64,000 nucleotides of DNA from JAOUJD01 sp963726405 (GTDB lineage: Bacteria; Pseudomonadota; Gammaproteobacteria; Burkholderiales; Burkholderiaceae_F), in assembly GCA_963726405.1 (NCBI GenBank), contig CAVSCF010000011.1, positions 124,001 to 188,000 of the forward strand, given 5' to 3'. Below, piece by piece: positions 29,213-38,206 of the stretch; position 1 is the first letter of the stretch, and each line of letters opens with the position of its first letter. The notes beneath the pieces were generated by a model that made no database searches, was not told the origin of the DNA, and saw only the letters and a list, made by a program, of their open reading frames with translations. The translations under genes were made by a program, and so were the position numbers.

Positions 29213-30406
29213 ATGTACTTGCTTGATTTTCTGGATGGCGGCCTGCTGAACCTCTCATGGTGGGAACTGATCGTCGCCACGTTGCTGTTGACGCACGTGA
29301 CCATTGCGGCCGTCACCATCTTCCTGCACCGCAGCCAGGCGCACCGCGCACTGGATCTGCATCCCGCCGTGATGATGTTCTTCCGGGCGTGGCTGTGGCT
29401 GACCACGGGGATGCAGACCAAGGAGTGGGTTTCGATTCACCGCAAGCACCACGCGAAATGCGAAACGGTCGAGGATCCGCACAGCCCGCAGACACGCGGC
29501 CTGAAAACCGTCCTGCTGACGGGCGCCGAACTCTACATAGCGGAGGCGCAGAACGCAGAGACGCTGTCCCGCTACGGTCACGGCACGCCCGACGACTGGA
29601 TGGAGCGCAACGTCTTTTCGCGGTACGTCTGGCAGGGCCTGGGGCTGATGCTCGGGCTCGACCTGATCCTCTTTGGCGCGGCGGGTCTTTCCATCTGGGC
29701 CATCCAGATGATCTGGATTCCCTTCCATGCCGCCGGCATCATCAACGGTATCGGGCACTACTGGGGCTATCGCAACTACGACGCGCCCGATGCCAGCACG
29801 AACATCTCGCCGTGGGGCATCTGGATCGGCGGCGAGGAACTGCACAACAACCACCACACCTATCCGACGTCCGCCAAGCTCTCGAACAAGTGGTACGAGT
29901 TCGACATCGGCTGGCTGTACATCCGCTCGCTCGAAACCGTCGGTCTGGCCAAGGTGCTGCGCGTGGCGCCGAAGCCGAAGGTGGCGGAGCCCAAGGGCGC
30001 AGTCGACGCGGAAACGCTGCAGGCGCTGATCGCCAACCGCTATGACATCCTCGCCAAGTACGCGCGGTCGCTGAAGCAGGCCCTCACCGAGGAACTGCAG
30101 AACATGGACCGGGACGATCGCGCGCGGTTCGCCCGGTTGAAGCGCTGGTTGCGCAAGGGCGACGTCACGCAGCTGCCCATGGCCGAACAGCGCTCGCTCT
30201 CCGAGTTGATGGCCCAGAGCGGTGCGATGAAGACCCTCGTCGAGATGCGCACCGAACTGCTGGCGACGTGGAACCGCTCGTCGGCGTCGCGCGAGCAGAT
30301 GCTGGCGCACCTGCAGGACTGGGTCGCTCGCGCCGAAGCGAGCGGCATCAAGGCGCTGCAGGAGGCGGCGCTCCGGATACGCAGCTATCGTCCGGCGACC
30401 GCGTAA
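29213..30406 (+). CDS. Delta-9-type membrane fatty acid desaturase
   Basis: Di-iron desaturase introducing a double bond in acyl chains of membrane lipids. The three histidine boxes are HRSQAHR (residue about 39), HRKHH (about 77) and HNNHH (about 220), with hydrophobic segments between them. After about residue 262 there is a polar helical extension of roughly 130 residues, rich in charged residues (ENRYDILAKYARSLKQAL region) and ending QEAALRIRSYRPATA, which the catalytic core does not need. A terminator follows 18 bases after the stop. It is a single-gene unit. Confidence 0.93.
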   Translation: MYLLDFLDGGLLNLSWWELIVATLLLTHVTIAAVTIFLHRSQAHRALDLHPAVMMFFRAWLWLTTGMQTKEWVSIHRKHHAKCETVEDPHSPQTRGLKTVLLTGAELYIAEAQNAETLSRYGHGTPDDWMERNVFSRYVWQGLGLMLGLDLILFGAAGLSIWAIQMIWIPFHAAGIINGIGHYWGYRNYDAPDASTNISPWGIWIGGEELHNNHHTYPTSAKLSNKWYEFDIGWLYIRSLETVGLAKVLRVAPKPKVAEPKGAVDAETLQALIANRYDILAKYARSLKQALTEELQNMDRDDRARFARLKRWLRKGDVTQLPMAEQRSLSELMAQSGAMKTLVEMRTELLATWNRSSASREQMLAHLQDWVARAEASGIKALQEAALRIRSYRPATA

Positions 30407-30423
30407 AAGCGTCTCGCGCAAAC

Positions 30424-30451
30424 AAAAAAGCCCGGCATGCCGGGCTTTTTG
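30424..30451. terminator. Bidirectional terminator between the desaturase and rpmG
   Basis: Stem AAAAAGCCCGGCA / TGCCGGGCTTTTT, nearly a perfect palindrome, with A run left and T run right, so it can end both convergent transcripts. Confidence 0.92.
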
Positions 30452-30468
30452 CATTTCTTGATCTGGTC

Positions 30469-30636
30469 CTACTTGAGCTTGGTCTCTTTGTACGCAACGT
30501 GCTTGCGTGCGACCGGATCGAACTTGGAGAACGACAGCTTGTCCGGCGTGGTCTTCTTGTTCTTGGTGGTCGTGTAGAAGTGGCCGGTACCGGCCGTCGA
30601 CTCGAGCTTGATCTTTTCGCGGGCGCCTTTTGCCAT
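30469..30636 (-). CDS. rpmG: 50S ribosomal protein L33
   Basis: The 55-residue product MAKGAREKIKLESTAGTGHF continues TTTKNKKTTPDKLSF and ends KHVAYKETKLK, the proteobacterial L33. It lacks the two Cys pairs of zinc-binding L33 forms, so it is the zinc-independent type. ATG at 30636 follows a clear AGGAGA ribosome site. Downstream partner of rpmB. Confidence 0.97.
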   Translation of the reverse strand: MAKGAREKIKLESTAGTGHFYTTTKNKKTTPDKLSFSKFDPVARKHVAYKETKLK

Positions 30637-30665
30637 GGCGATCTCCTGAGGTGTCCTGGGCTTGC

Positions 30666-30899
30666 CTAGATTTCGCCGCGGGCGCGCAGATCGGCCAGCA
30701 CGACGTCGATGCCGTTCTTGTCGATGGTGCGCAACGCGGCGTTCGTCAGACGCAGACGCACCCAGCGGTTCTCGCTTTCCACCCAGAAGCGGCGGTACTG
30801 CAGGTTCGGGAGGAACCGGCGCTTGGTACGGTTGTTCGCGTGCGAGACGTTGTTGCCGGTGATCGGCCTTTTGCCAGTGACTTGACACACGCGTGCCAT
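30666..30899 (-). CDS. rpmB: 50S ribosomal protein L28
   Basis: 77 residues, MARVCQVTGKRPITGNNVSH at the N-terminus and RFWVESENRWVRLRLT in the middle, complete and typical of proteobacteria. The usual rpmB-rpmG pair, with radC 290 bases further upstream on the same strand. The start ATG 30899 is preceded by AAGGAGTT. The segment 30900-31190 holds the promoter region and nothing else recognisable. Confidence 0.97.
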   Translation of the reverse strand: MARVCQVTGKRPITGNNVSHANNRTKRRFLPNLQYRRFWVESENRWVRLRLTNAALRTIDKNGIDVVLADLRARGEI

Positions 30900-31190
30900 G
30901 ACTAACTCCTTGATTCCGCTCTGAGAGGTGGCGTCGGGCGACTCGGTCAGCGAGTGCCGCAGACGAACGCTGCGGCGCGCCAAACGACGCAAAGCCGTGA
31001 ATTATATGCGGAAAGAGCCGCGGGCGCCAAGCCAGCCTTCCATCCCCGGAAAGGCGCCCGGTCGGCCTTTGGTCGCCGCTGGCAGGCGGACCGTAGCGAG
31101 CGGCTCGAGCGCCGGCCTTTCGAGGACCTGAGGAATCCTTGCGAGTCCTGGCCGGGGCAGCAAGGGTGGTGCCCGTTTCGACGGCGAGGG

Positions 31191-31865
31191 TTAGATCAGG
31201 CCCCGCTCGGCAAACGAGACGGTGGTGTTCCCGGCGACGATCAGGTGATCGAGCACGCGCACGTCGACGAGGGCCAGCGCCTGCTTGAGGCCGGCAGTGA
31301 GCAGCTCGTCCGCCCGGCTCGGCTCGGCCACGCCCGACGGATGGTTGTGCGCGAAGATCAGCGCGGCGGCGTTGTGCCGAAGCGCAAGCTTCACGATTTC
31401 GCGGGGATACACGCTGGTCTGCGTCAGCGTTCCGCGAAAGAGCTCTTCCGCGGTCAGCAGTCGATTCTGGGCATCCAGGTAGAGCGCGACGAAGACCTCG
31501 TGCGGCAGGTGACCGATCCACAGCCGCAGATATTGACGCACCTTGTCCGGCGCATTGAGCAGCGTGTCGCGTCGCACGTCTTCCTGCAGCGCACGGCGCG
31601 CGATCTCGACCATCGCCTGCACCTGCGCGTACTTGGCGGGGCCGAGGCCGGGAATGCGGGCGAATCCATCCGGAGCGGCGGCGAGCAGGGCGTTCAGTCC
31701 GCCGAAGTGCGCCAGCGCTGCACGACCGACGTCGATCGCGCTGCGCCCCGCGCTGCCGGTGCGCAGGAACACCGCGAGCAATTCCGCGTCGGACAACGCA
31801 CGGGCGCCGTGCGCAAGCAGCCGCTCGCGCGGCCGCTCGCCCTCGGGCCAGTCCTTAATCGCCAT
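31191..31865 (-). CDS. radC: RadC family JAB/MPN domain protein
   Basis: 224 residues with a helix-hairpin-helix-like N-terminus (IKDWPEGERPRERLLAHG, and the GLGPAKYAQVQA segment) and the JAMM metalloprotease-type motif EELFRGTLTQTSVYPREIV and HNHPSGVAEPSRAD. Metal ligands His, His and Asp are in place. The cell role is uncertain despite the name. Its frame extends upstream to 32150, but ATG 31865 is the family start and is divergent from the FKBP gene. Confidence 0.95.
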   Translation of the reverse strand: MAIKDWPEGERPRERLLAHGARALSDAELLAVFLRTGSAGRSAIDVGRAALAHFGGLNALLAAAPDGFARIPGLGPAKYAQVQAMVEIARRALQEDVRRDTLLNAPDKVRQYLRLWIGHLPHEVFVALYLDAQNRLLTAEELFRGTLTQTSVYPREIVKLALRHNAAALIFAHNHPSGVAEPSRADELLTAGLKQALALVDVRVLDHLIVAGNTTVSFAERGLI

Positions 31866-31894
31866 GCCGCCTGCGTCGACTAAAATCCTCACCC

Positions 31895-32353
31895 ATGGTC
31901 GCCATCTCCCGCGTCGCCGCCGGTTCGCACGTGACGCTTCACTATCGTATTGCCGTCGAGCTCGATGGCAACGAGCACGAAGTAGTGAGTACCTTCGACG
32001 CCCGCCCGGCGACGGTGCAGATCGGCGCGGGTCAGTTCTCCGAGGCGCTCGAAGACCGGCTGCTCGGGCTGGAAGAGGGGCAGGAGGCGGCCTTCGACCT
32101 GGCTGCAGGGGATGCCTTCGGCCATCGCAACGGCGAGTTGGTGCAGACACTCACTCGTGCCACGTTCGACGCGAACGCGGACCCCGGCGTGGAATACGTG
32201 CCCGGCGACGTCGTCGAATTCAACGCCCCGGACGGCCTTCGCTTTTCCGGCGTGCTCAAGCAGCACGGAAGCGACCGGGTCGTCGTCGATTTCAACCATC
32301 CGCTCGCCGGGCTGCCCGTCCGTTTCACGGTGCGCGTGATAGGAGTGCTGTAG
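31895..32353 (+). CDS. FKBP-type peptidyl-prolyl isomerase, SlpA/FkpB class
   Basis: 152 residues with the split FKBP core and inserted IF domain: VTLHYRIAVELDGNEHEVVS, then AFGHRNGELVQTL and FNHPLAGLPVRFTVRVIGVL at the C-terminus. This is the SlpA/FkpB class typically encoded next to ispH in gamma- and betaproteobacteria, as here (2 bases to ispH). The His-rich tail of SlyD is absent, which excludes SlyD. Confidence 0.94.
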   Translation: MVAISRVAAGSHVTLHYRIAVELDGNEHEVVSTFDARPATVQIGAGQFSEALEDRLLGLEEGQEAAFDLAAGDAFGHRNGELVQTLTRATFDANADPGVEYVPGDVVEFNAPDGLRFSGVLKQHGSDRVVVDFNHPLAGLPVRFTVRVIGVL

Positions 32354-32355
32354 CG

Positions 32356-33289
32356 ATGGAAGTACTGCTGGCCCAGCCGCGCGGTTTCTGTGCGGGCGTC
32401 GATCGCGCGATCGAGATCGTCGAACGCGCGCATCGCGATCTACGGCGCACCGGTGTACGTGCGGCACGAGATCGTCCACAACCGCTACGTCGTCGACGAA
32501 CTGCGGGCCAAGGGCGCGGTGTTCGTCGACGGACTGGACGAAGTGCCGCCGGGCGGAATCGTGGTTTTCTCGGCCCACGGCGTGCCGAAGGCCGTGCAGG
32601 CCGATGCCGCGGGGCGAGGCTTGCGTGTTTTCGACGCCACCTGCCCGCTCGTCACGAAGGTGCACATCGAGGTGGCGAAGATGCGCGCCGCGGGGCGCGA
32701 GATCGTGATGATCGGGCACGAGGGCCACCCGGAAGTCGAAGGCACGATGGGCCAGGCCGACGGGGGCATGTACCTTGTCGAGACGGTCGAGGACGTCGAC
32801 CGTCTGCAGGTCCGGAACCCGGACGCGCTGGCCTATGTCACGCAGACGACGCTGTCGCTTGACGACGCCGCCGCCGTGATCGCCGCCCTGAAGCGCCGCT
32901 TCCCGGCGATCGCCGAGCCGAAGAAGGCGGACATCTGCTATGCGACGCAGAACCGCCAGGACGCCGTCAAGTTCATGGCGCCGCAGGTCGATGTGGTCAT
33001 TGTGGTCGGCAGCGTGAACAGTTCGAATTCGAACCGCCTGCGCGAAGTGGCCGAGCGGTTCGGAGTGCCGGCGTACCTGGTCGATGGCGCGGACGACATC
33101 GACCGCGCCTGGGTGCACGGTCGGGCGCGGATCGGAGTCACGGCGGGTGCGTCGGCGCCCGAAGTGCTCGTCGATGCCGTGGTGAACCGGTTGCGCGAAC
33201 TGGGCGCGGCCAGCGTCCGGCCGCTGAGCGGTGTGGAGGAGAAGGTGGTGTTTCCGTTGCCCAAGGGGCTCGGCAAGGTGGCGGCGTGA
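32356..33289 (+). CDS. ispH: 4-hydroxy-3-methylbut-2-enyl diphosphate reductase, frameshift near 32430
   Basis: Last enzyme of the MEP isoprenoid pathway, an iron-sulfur protein. The first frame gives MEVLLAQPRGFCAGVDRAIE with Cys12; at the GCGCGC run (32425-32432) the coding frame moves by one. The rest (IAIYGAPVYVRHEIVHNRYV) continues in the next frame with the cluster Cys residues in FDATCPLVTK and DICYATQNRQ, the GSVNSSNSNRL motif and the AGASAPE ending. One extra C explains it. IspH is essential in this pathway, so a real break is unlikely. Confidence 0.9.
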
Positions 33290-33873
33290 ACAAGGCCATC
33301 GATCGCGCCCGCTTTGCACTGGCGGTCGGCTTCCTGGCGCTCGCCGGGCATGCCGGCGCCCAGGTGGTGGTCGAAGGCGCCCGCTACGATGCCTCCGTCG
33401 TGCTGGCCGGTCAGCCGCTCGTGCTCAACGGCGTCGGCGTGCGCAAGCGTTTCGTGTTCGACATCTACGTGGGCGGCCTGTACGTCGGAAAGAAGGCCGC
33501 GCGCACCGAGGAACTCGTCGGGCAGGCGGGACCCAAACGCGTCGCGCTGCGCTTCCTGCGCGACGTCGAGGGCGAACTGTTCGTGAACTCGCTGCACGTC
33601 GGATTGAAGGCCAACCACAGCGAAGCGGAACTCGCCCGCTGGCAGAAGCAGGTCGAGACGCTGACGACGACAATCAAGACGATCGCGCTGGCGCGCCGCG
33701 GGGACACCGTCTATTTCGACTACACGCCGCAGGACGGCACGCGGGTGAGCGTGAACGGCGTGACGCGCGGGCCGCTGATCCCGGGCGACGATTTCTACGC
33801 GGCGGTGCTGCGCGTCTGGCTGGGCGAAACGCCCGCAGACGCGGGCTTGAAGAAGGGCATGCTCGGGGGCTGA
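33286..33873 (+). CDS. Chalcone isomerase-like exported protein (first of a tandem pair)
   Basis: 195 residues with a signal peptide (hydrophobic about residues 9-22, ending in AQVVVEG) and a chalcone-isomerase-like fold domain: GVGVRKRFVFDIYVGGLYVG, then SLHVGLKANHSE and the ending WLGETPADAGLKKGMLGG. Bacterial members are periplasmic and of unknown function; there is no flavonoid pathway here, so enzyme activity should not be assumed. The GTG start overlaps the ispH stop. Confidence 0.88.
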   Translation: MNKAIDRARFALAVGFLALAGHAGAQVVVEGARYDASVVLAGQPLVLNGVGVRKRFVFDIYVGGLYVGKKAARTEELVGQAGPKRVALRFLRDVEGELFVNSLHVGLKANHSEAELARWQKQVETLTTTIKTIALARRGDTVYFDYTPQDGTRVSVNGVTRGPLIPGDDFYAAVLRVWLGETPADAGLKKGMLGG

Positions 33874-33918
33874 GCCCGCGGGTTCGAGTGAAGACGGATC
33901 ACCACACAGGAGACACAA

Positions 33919-34503
33919 ATGACAAAGTGGTTGACTTCGATGGTGCTGGCAGCGGGATTGGTGACGCTCGGGCAGGCGCAGGCGCAGCAGGCGGTCGAGG
34001 TGGAAGGGCAGAAGTTCGAGCCGACCGTCGCGCTGGGCGGCCAGACGCTGAACCTGAACGGTGTCGGCCTGCGCAAGCGGGCGATCTTCAAGGTGTACGT
34101 CGCCGGCCTTTACGCCGGCCAGAAGAGCACGAGCGCCGCGGCGCTGGTGAACGACAAGGGCGCGCGTCGCGTCTCGCTGAAGATGTTGCGCGACGTCGAG
34201 GCGCAGAGCTTCATCGACTCGTTCAACGAGGGCCTGAAGAACAACACGCCGGAAGCGCAACTGACCGCCTTGAAGCCCCAGGTCGATGCGCTGGTGGCCA
34301 CCCTGAAGGCGATCGGCGAGGCGAAGAAGGGCGACGTCATCAACTTCGACTACACGCCTGACGGCGGCACGCGCATCACGGTGAACGGCCAGGCCAAGGG
34401 CAGCCCGATCCCGGGGGCCGACTTCTTCTCGGCCGTACTGCGCATCTGGCTTGGCGATAAACCCGCCGACGAGACGCTGAAGAAGGGCATGCTCGGCGCG
34501 TGA
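33919..34503 (+). CDS. Chalcone isomerase-like exported protein (second of a tandem pair)
   Basis: 194-residue paralogue of the previous protein, with the same motif order: signal peptide (MTKWLTSMVLAAGLVTLGQA), GVGLRKRAIFKVYVAGLYAG, and the ending WLGDKPADETLKKGMLGA. The two proteins diverge mainly in the middle. A good ribosome site (GGAGACA) precedes the ATG. Its stop overlaps the next gene's start (GTGA). A tandem duplication is the simplest origin. Confidence 0.88.
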   Translation: MTKWLTSMVLAAGLVTLGQAQAQQAVEVEGQKFEPTVALGGQTLNLNGVGLRKRAIFKVYVAGLYAGQKSTSAAALVNDKGARRVSLKMLRDVEAQSFIDSFNEGLKNNTPEAQLTALKPQVDALVATLKAIGEAKKGDVINFDYTPDGGTRITVNGQAKGSPIPGADFFSAVLRIWLGDKPADETLKKGMLGA

Positions 34504-35018
34504 CGCACCCGAGCGGCCGCGAGCAGATGGCGGACGCCGATTACGTCGCCGTCGCGGCGCTGCCGTGCGCGGCGGTCGGCATCCGCGTTATCGGGGACGC
34601 CATCTGCGAAATCTGCTTTCTGCCCGCCGGCACACCGACGCGGCCGGCTGCGATTCCCGTCGCCACCCGGGCGTGCGAACAGATCCAGGCCTACCTCGAC
34701 GATCCCGCTCGCACGATCGATCTTCCGCTGGCCGTCGAAGGCAGCGAGTTCCAGCGCCGCGTCTGGGATGCGATCTGTCGCATCCCGAGCGGCACGACGC
34801 GGACGTACGGCGAGCTTGCCAAGGAACTCGGCAGCACGGCGCGCGCGGTCGGGCAGGCGTGCGGCGACAACGCGTTGCCGCTCGCGATTCCCTGTCACCG
34901 CGTGGTGGCCGCGAGCGGCATCGGCGGCTTCGCGCACCGCACCGACAACGACATGCTGAATGTGAAACGCTGGCTGCTGGCGCACGAGAGCCGGCCGGTG
35001 TTCGCGCTGACGCCGTGA
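34500..35018 (+). CDS. ogt: Methylated-DNA-protein-cysteine methyltransferase
   Basis: Suicide repair protein that removes alkyl groups from O6-alkylguanine. The C-terminal domain has GTTRTYGELAKELGSTARAV, the active-site PCHRVV (Cys acceptor) and the helix-turn-helix region between. 172 residues, the Ogt/AdaB size. GTG at 34500 overlaps the previous stop; an ATG at 34527 is an alternative. Confidence 0.93.
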   Translation: MTHPSGREQMADADYVAVAALPCAAVGIRVIGDAICEICFLPAGTPTRPAAIPVATRACEQIQAYLDDPARTIDLPLAVEGSEFQRRVWDAICRIPSGTTRTYGELAKELGSTARAVGQACGDNALPLAIPCHRVVAASGIGGFAHRTDNDMLNVKRWLLAHESRPVFALTP

Positions 35019-35965
35019 CCATCGCACGCGGCAAAGCGCCGAGGGCGTCGCCCCGGAAGGCGGCAACGCCGGCGCCTGCGGCTGGCGATCCGCTCATCGA
35101 CCGTTTCATCGACGCCGTGTGGCTCGAGGACGGTCTTGCCCGCAATTCGCTCGTTGCCTACCGCCGCGACCTCGACGGGCTCGCGGCATGGCTCGGACAC
35201 CGCAAGGCCTCGCTGGTCGTTGCGGGAGAGGCCGAACTGAACGCGTACTTCGCCGAGCAGCACGCGGGCACGCGGGCAACGACCGCGAACCGGCGCCTCG
35301 CCGTCCTGCGGCGTTTCTACCGCTGGGCCGTGCGCGACGGCCTCCTCGAGCAGGACCCCACGGTCCGGCTGAAGGGGGCCAAGGTGCCGCCGCGCTTTCC
35401 CAAGACGTTGTCGGAAGCGCAGGTCGAGTCGCTGCTCGCTGCGCCCGACGTCGAGACATCCCTCGGACTGCGTGACCGCGCGATGCTGGAACTGCTGTAC
35501 GCCACGGGCCTGCGCGTTTCCGAACTGGTCGCGATGACGATGCTGAACATCTCCCTGCAGGAAGGTCTCGTGCGCGTGATCGGCAAGGGCTCGAAGGAGC
35601 GCATCGTCCCGCTGGGAGAGGAGGCGCGCCGGTGGATCGAGCGTTACCTGAAGGAAGGGCGGCCGGCGATTCTCGACGGGCGGGTGGCCGACGCGCTCTT
35701 CGTGACGCAGCGAGCCGGCGGCATGACGCGACAGATGTTCTGGGTCCTCATCAAGCGCTATGCGATGCGCGCGGGCATCGAGGCGCCGCTCAGCCCGCAC
35801 GGCCTGCGCCATGCGTTCGCCACCCACCTCCTGAACCACGGCGCGGACCTGCGCGTCGTGCAGCTGCTGCTGGGCCACGCGGACATCTCCACCACGCAGA
35901 TCTACACGCACGTGGCGCGTGCGCGCCTGAAGTCGCTCCATGCGCAACATCACCCGCGTGGCTAA
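35015..35965 (+). CDS. xerD: Tyrosine recombinase XerD
   Basis: Site-specific recombinase that resolves chromosome dimers with XerC at dif. After a 25-residue basic tail comes the SAM-like core-binding domain (IDRFIDAVWLEDGLARNSLV, YRRDLDGLAAWLG), and then the catalytic domain with Arg in TGLRVSEL, Lys in GKGSKER, HGLRH, GHADISTTQIYTHV (Tyr nucleophile). The C-terminal DxxTTxIYTH pattern fits XerD better than XerC. GTG 35015 overlaps the ogt stop. Confidence 0.92.
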   Translation: MTIARGKAPRASPRKAATPAPAAGDPLIDRFIDAVWLEDGLARNSLVAYRRDLDGLAAWLGHRKASLVVAGEAELNAYFAEQHAGTRATTANRRLAVLRRFYRWAVRDGLLEQDPTVRLKGAKVPPRFPKTLSEAQVESLLAAPDVETSLGLRDRAMLELLYATGLRVSELVAMTMLNISLQEGLVRVIGKGSKERIVPLGEEARRWIERYLKEGRPAILDGRVADALFVTQRAGGMTRQMFWVLIKRYAMRAGIEAPLSPHGLRHAFATHLLNHGADLRVVQLLLGHADISTTQIYTHVARARLKSLHAQHHPRG

Positions 35966-35976
35966 ACTCGCGCGCC

Positions 35977-36468
35977 ATGTCGAAGGCCAGGCACGTTTCC
36001 GAGACACCCGCGACGCAGATGCTGCGCGACAACGGCGTGGAATTCACCGAGCACGTCTACGAGTACGTCGAGCACGGCGGCACCGCGGTGTCGGCGCAGG
36101 CACTCGGAGTCGACGAGCACACCGTCGTCAAGACGCTGGTGATGGAGGACGAGCGCGGGGCGCCGCTCGTCGTTCTGATGCACGGAGACCGAACGGTGTC
36201 GACGAAGAACCTCGCGCGGCAGACCGGGCGAAAGAAGGTCGAGCCGTGCAGGCCCGACGTCGCGCAGCGCCACTCGGGGTACCTGGTTGGCGGCACCTCG
36301 CCCTTCGGCACCCGCAAGCGGATGCCGGTGTACGTCGAGCGCACGGTCCTCGATCTGCCCCGGATCTACGTCAACGGCGGCCGCCGCGGTTATCTTGTCG
36401 GCATTGCGCCGGCCGTGCTCACCGCGCTAGTGCAGGCCGCGCCCGTCGATTGCGCATTGAAGGAGTAG
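35977..36468 (+). CDS. YbaK/EbsC-type aminoacyl-tRNA deacylase
   Basis: 163-residue protein of the YbaK/ProX superfamily, which hydrolyses mischarged Cys- or Pro-type aminoacyl-tRNAs. Family markers: GTAVSAQALGVDEHTVVKTL, and VGGTSPFGTRKRMPVYVE and YVNGGRRGYLVGIAP. The Lys in KTLVM is the usual catalytic residue. ATG 35977 lies 11 bases after the xerD stop and follows its ending; upstream frame extension is xerD shadow. Confidence 0.92.
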   Translation: MSKARHVSETPATQMLRDNGVEFTEHVYEYVEHGGTAVSAQALGVDEHTVVKTLVMEDERGAPLVVLMHGDRTVSTKNLARQTGRKKVEPCRPDVAQRHSGYLVGGTSPFGTRKRMPVYVERTVLDLPRIYVNGGRRGYLVGIAPAVLTALVQAAPVDCALKE

Positions 36469-36473
36469 AAGCC

Positions 36474-37109
36474 ATGGAGTTGCTCGCCTCGCTGGTCGCT
36501 GTCGCACTCGCGTACCTGATCGGGTCGCTGTCGTTCGCTGTCGTGATCAGCCGGTCGATGGGGCTCGCGGACCCCCGAACGTACGGCTCCAAGAACCCGG
36601 GCGCCACCAACGTCCTGCGCTCCGGCAACAAGGCCGCTGCGGTCCTGACGCTGCTCGGCGACGCCGCCAAGGGCTGGCTGGCGGTCTGGCTCGCGATCCG
36701 CTTCGGTCCGCGCTTCGGGGTGGGCGAGCTCGGCGTCGCAGCCGTCGCCGTGGCGGTGTTCGTCGGGCACCTGTATCCGGTCTTCTTCGGCTTCAAGGGC
36801 GGCAAGGGCGTGGCGACCGCGGCGGGCGTCGTGCTCGCGCTCAATCCGTGGCTGGCGCTCGCCACCGCGCTCACCTGGGCGATCGTCGCCGGTTTCTTCC
36901 GCTTCGCGTCCCTCGCCTCGATCGCCGCCGCGGTATTCGCCGCGTTCTATTCGGCTTTCGGGTGGGGCTTCGACGAGCGTTTCCTTGCCCTGGTGGCGAT
37001 CGCCGGCCTCATCGTCTACCGGCACCGCGCGAACATCAGCAACCTGCTGGCGGGCAAGGAGCGGCGGATCGGGCAAAAGGCGCCGGACGCACTGCACGCC
37101 AGGCACTGA
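36474..37109 (+). CDS. plsY: Acyl-phosphate glycerol-3-phosphate acyltransferase
   Basis: Inner-membrane enzyme that starts phospholipid synthesis by acylating glycerol-3-phosphate from acyl-phosphate. 211 residues, about five membrane helices, with motif 1 GSKNPGATNVLR, motif 2 GHLYPVFFGFKGGKGVATAA and motif 3 YRHRANISNL. Convergent with tsaD, with only 2 bases between stops. Confidence 0.97.
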   Translation: MELLASLVAVALAYLIGSLSFAVVISRSMGLADPRTYGSKNPGATNVLRSGNKAAAVLTLLGDAAKGWLAVWLAIRFGPRFGVGELGVAAVAVAVFVGHLYPVFFGFKGGKGVATAAGVVLALNPWLALATALTWAIVAGFFRFASLASIAAAVFAAFYSAFGWGFDERFLALVAIAGLIVYRHRANISNLLAGKERRIGQKAPDALHARH

Positions 37110-37111
37110 GG

Positions 37112-38143
37112 TCAGGCCGTCGCCTCGGCCAGCGACCACCGGGGCCGTACCGAGAACGACATCGAGCGAGCCAGTTCGCTCGGACTCGCGCGCCGCAGCT
37201 TCGCGAGGCCGGCAAGCGCGATCATCGCGCCGTTGTCGGTGCACAGGTTCAGCGGTGGGAAGAACACGCGTTGGCCGCGCGCGGCGGTCTCGTCCTGCAG
37301 GCGTTCGCGCAGTTGCCGGTTGGCGCCAACCCCGCCAGCGACCACCAGGGTCGCCATTCCCGTCTGCTTCAACGCAAGCAGGGCTTTCGCCGTCAGGACG
37401 TCGACTGTCGCGTCCACGAAGGCGCGGGCGATATCCGCGCGCGCCTGCTCGCAGACGTTCGATCCGCCTTCCCGCTTCACCGCGGTCAGAACGGCGGTCT
37501 TCAGCCCGCTGAAGCTGAAATCGAGGTCGTTGCTGTGGAGCATGGGACGCGGCAACTTGATCGCGTCGGGCGTGCCGAACTCGGCCGCACGCGAGACGGC
37601 CGGCCCGCCCGGATACCCGAGCCCGAGCAACTGGGCGGTCTTGTCGAAGGCTTCCCCCGCCGCGTCGTCCAGCGTCTCGCCGAGCAATTCGTACGTCCCC
37701 CAGTCGCGGACCGCCAGCAACTGCGTGTGGCCGCCGGAGACGAGCAGGGCAACGAAGGGAAAGTCGGGTGAGGGCTGCGCGAGCAGCGGCGACAGGAGGT
37801 GTCCCTCGAGGTGATGGACGTCGAGCACCGGCTTCCCGAGCGCGTATCCGAGCGCGTGCCCGACGCTGGCGCCGACCAGCAGCGCTCCCGCGAGGCCCGG
37901 GCCGGCCGTCACGGCGATCGCATCGACGTCGGCCAGGGTCCGGCCGGCATCGACGAGCACGGCATCCAGCAGAGGCAGCACCCGGCGGATGTGGTCCCGG
38001 GACGCCAGTTCCGGCACCACGCCCCCGTAGGCGACGTGCATGTCCACCTGGGAGTGCAGGGCGTGGGCCAGCAGACCGGCGTCGGCGTCGAGAAGGGCCA
38101 GCCCGGTCTCGTCGCAGGAAGTCTCGATGCCCAGGATCAGCAT
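37112..38143 (-). CDS. tsaD: tRNA N6-adenosine threonylcarbamoyltransferase
   Basis: Catalytic subunit of the t6A37 tRNA modification complex, with TsaB and TsaE elsewhere. 343 residues of the ASKHA fold: LGIETSCDETGLA at the N-terminus, metal-binding HHLEGH, LLVSGGHTQLLAV, and FFPPLNLCTDNGAMIA. The start ATG at 38143 is at the family N-terminus. Divergent from rpsU. Confidence 0.97.
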   Translation of the reverse strand: MLILGIETSCDETGLALLDADAGLLAHALHSQVDMHVAYGGVVPELASRDHIRRVLPLLDAVLVDAGRTLADVDAIAVTAGPGLAGALLVGASVGHALGYALGKPVLDVHHLEGHLLSPLLAQPSPDFPFVALLVSGGHTQLLAVRDWGTYELLGETLDDAAGEAFDKTAQLLGLGYPGGPAVSRAAEFGTPDAIKLPRPMLHSNDLDFSFSGLKTAVLTAVKREGGSNVCEQARADIARAFVDATVDVLTAKALLALKQTGMATLVVAGGVGANRQLRERLQDETAARGQRVFFPPLNLCTDNGAMIALAGLAKLRRASPSELARSMSFSVRPRWSLAEATA

Positions 38144-38206
38144 CGGGGCAGTGTAAGGGAGCGCCGGTGGCGTTTCCCCCCGCCTCCAGGGCCCTAAACC
38201 CTTGAC

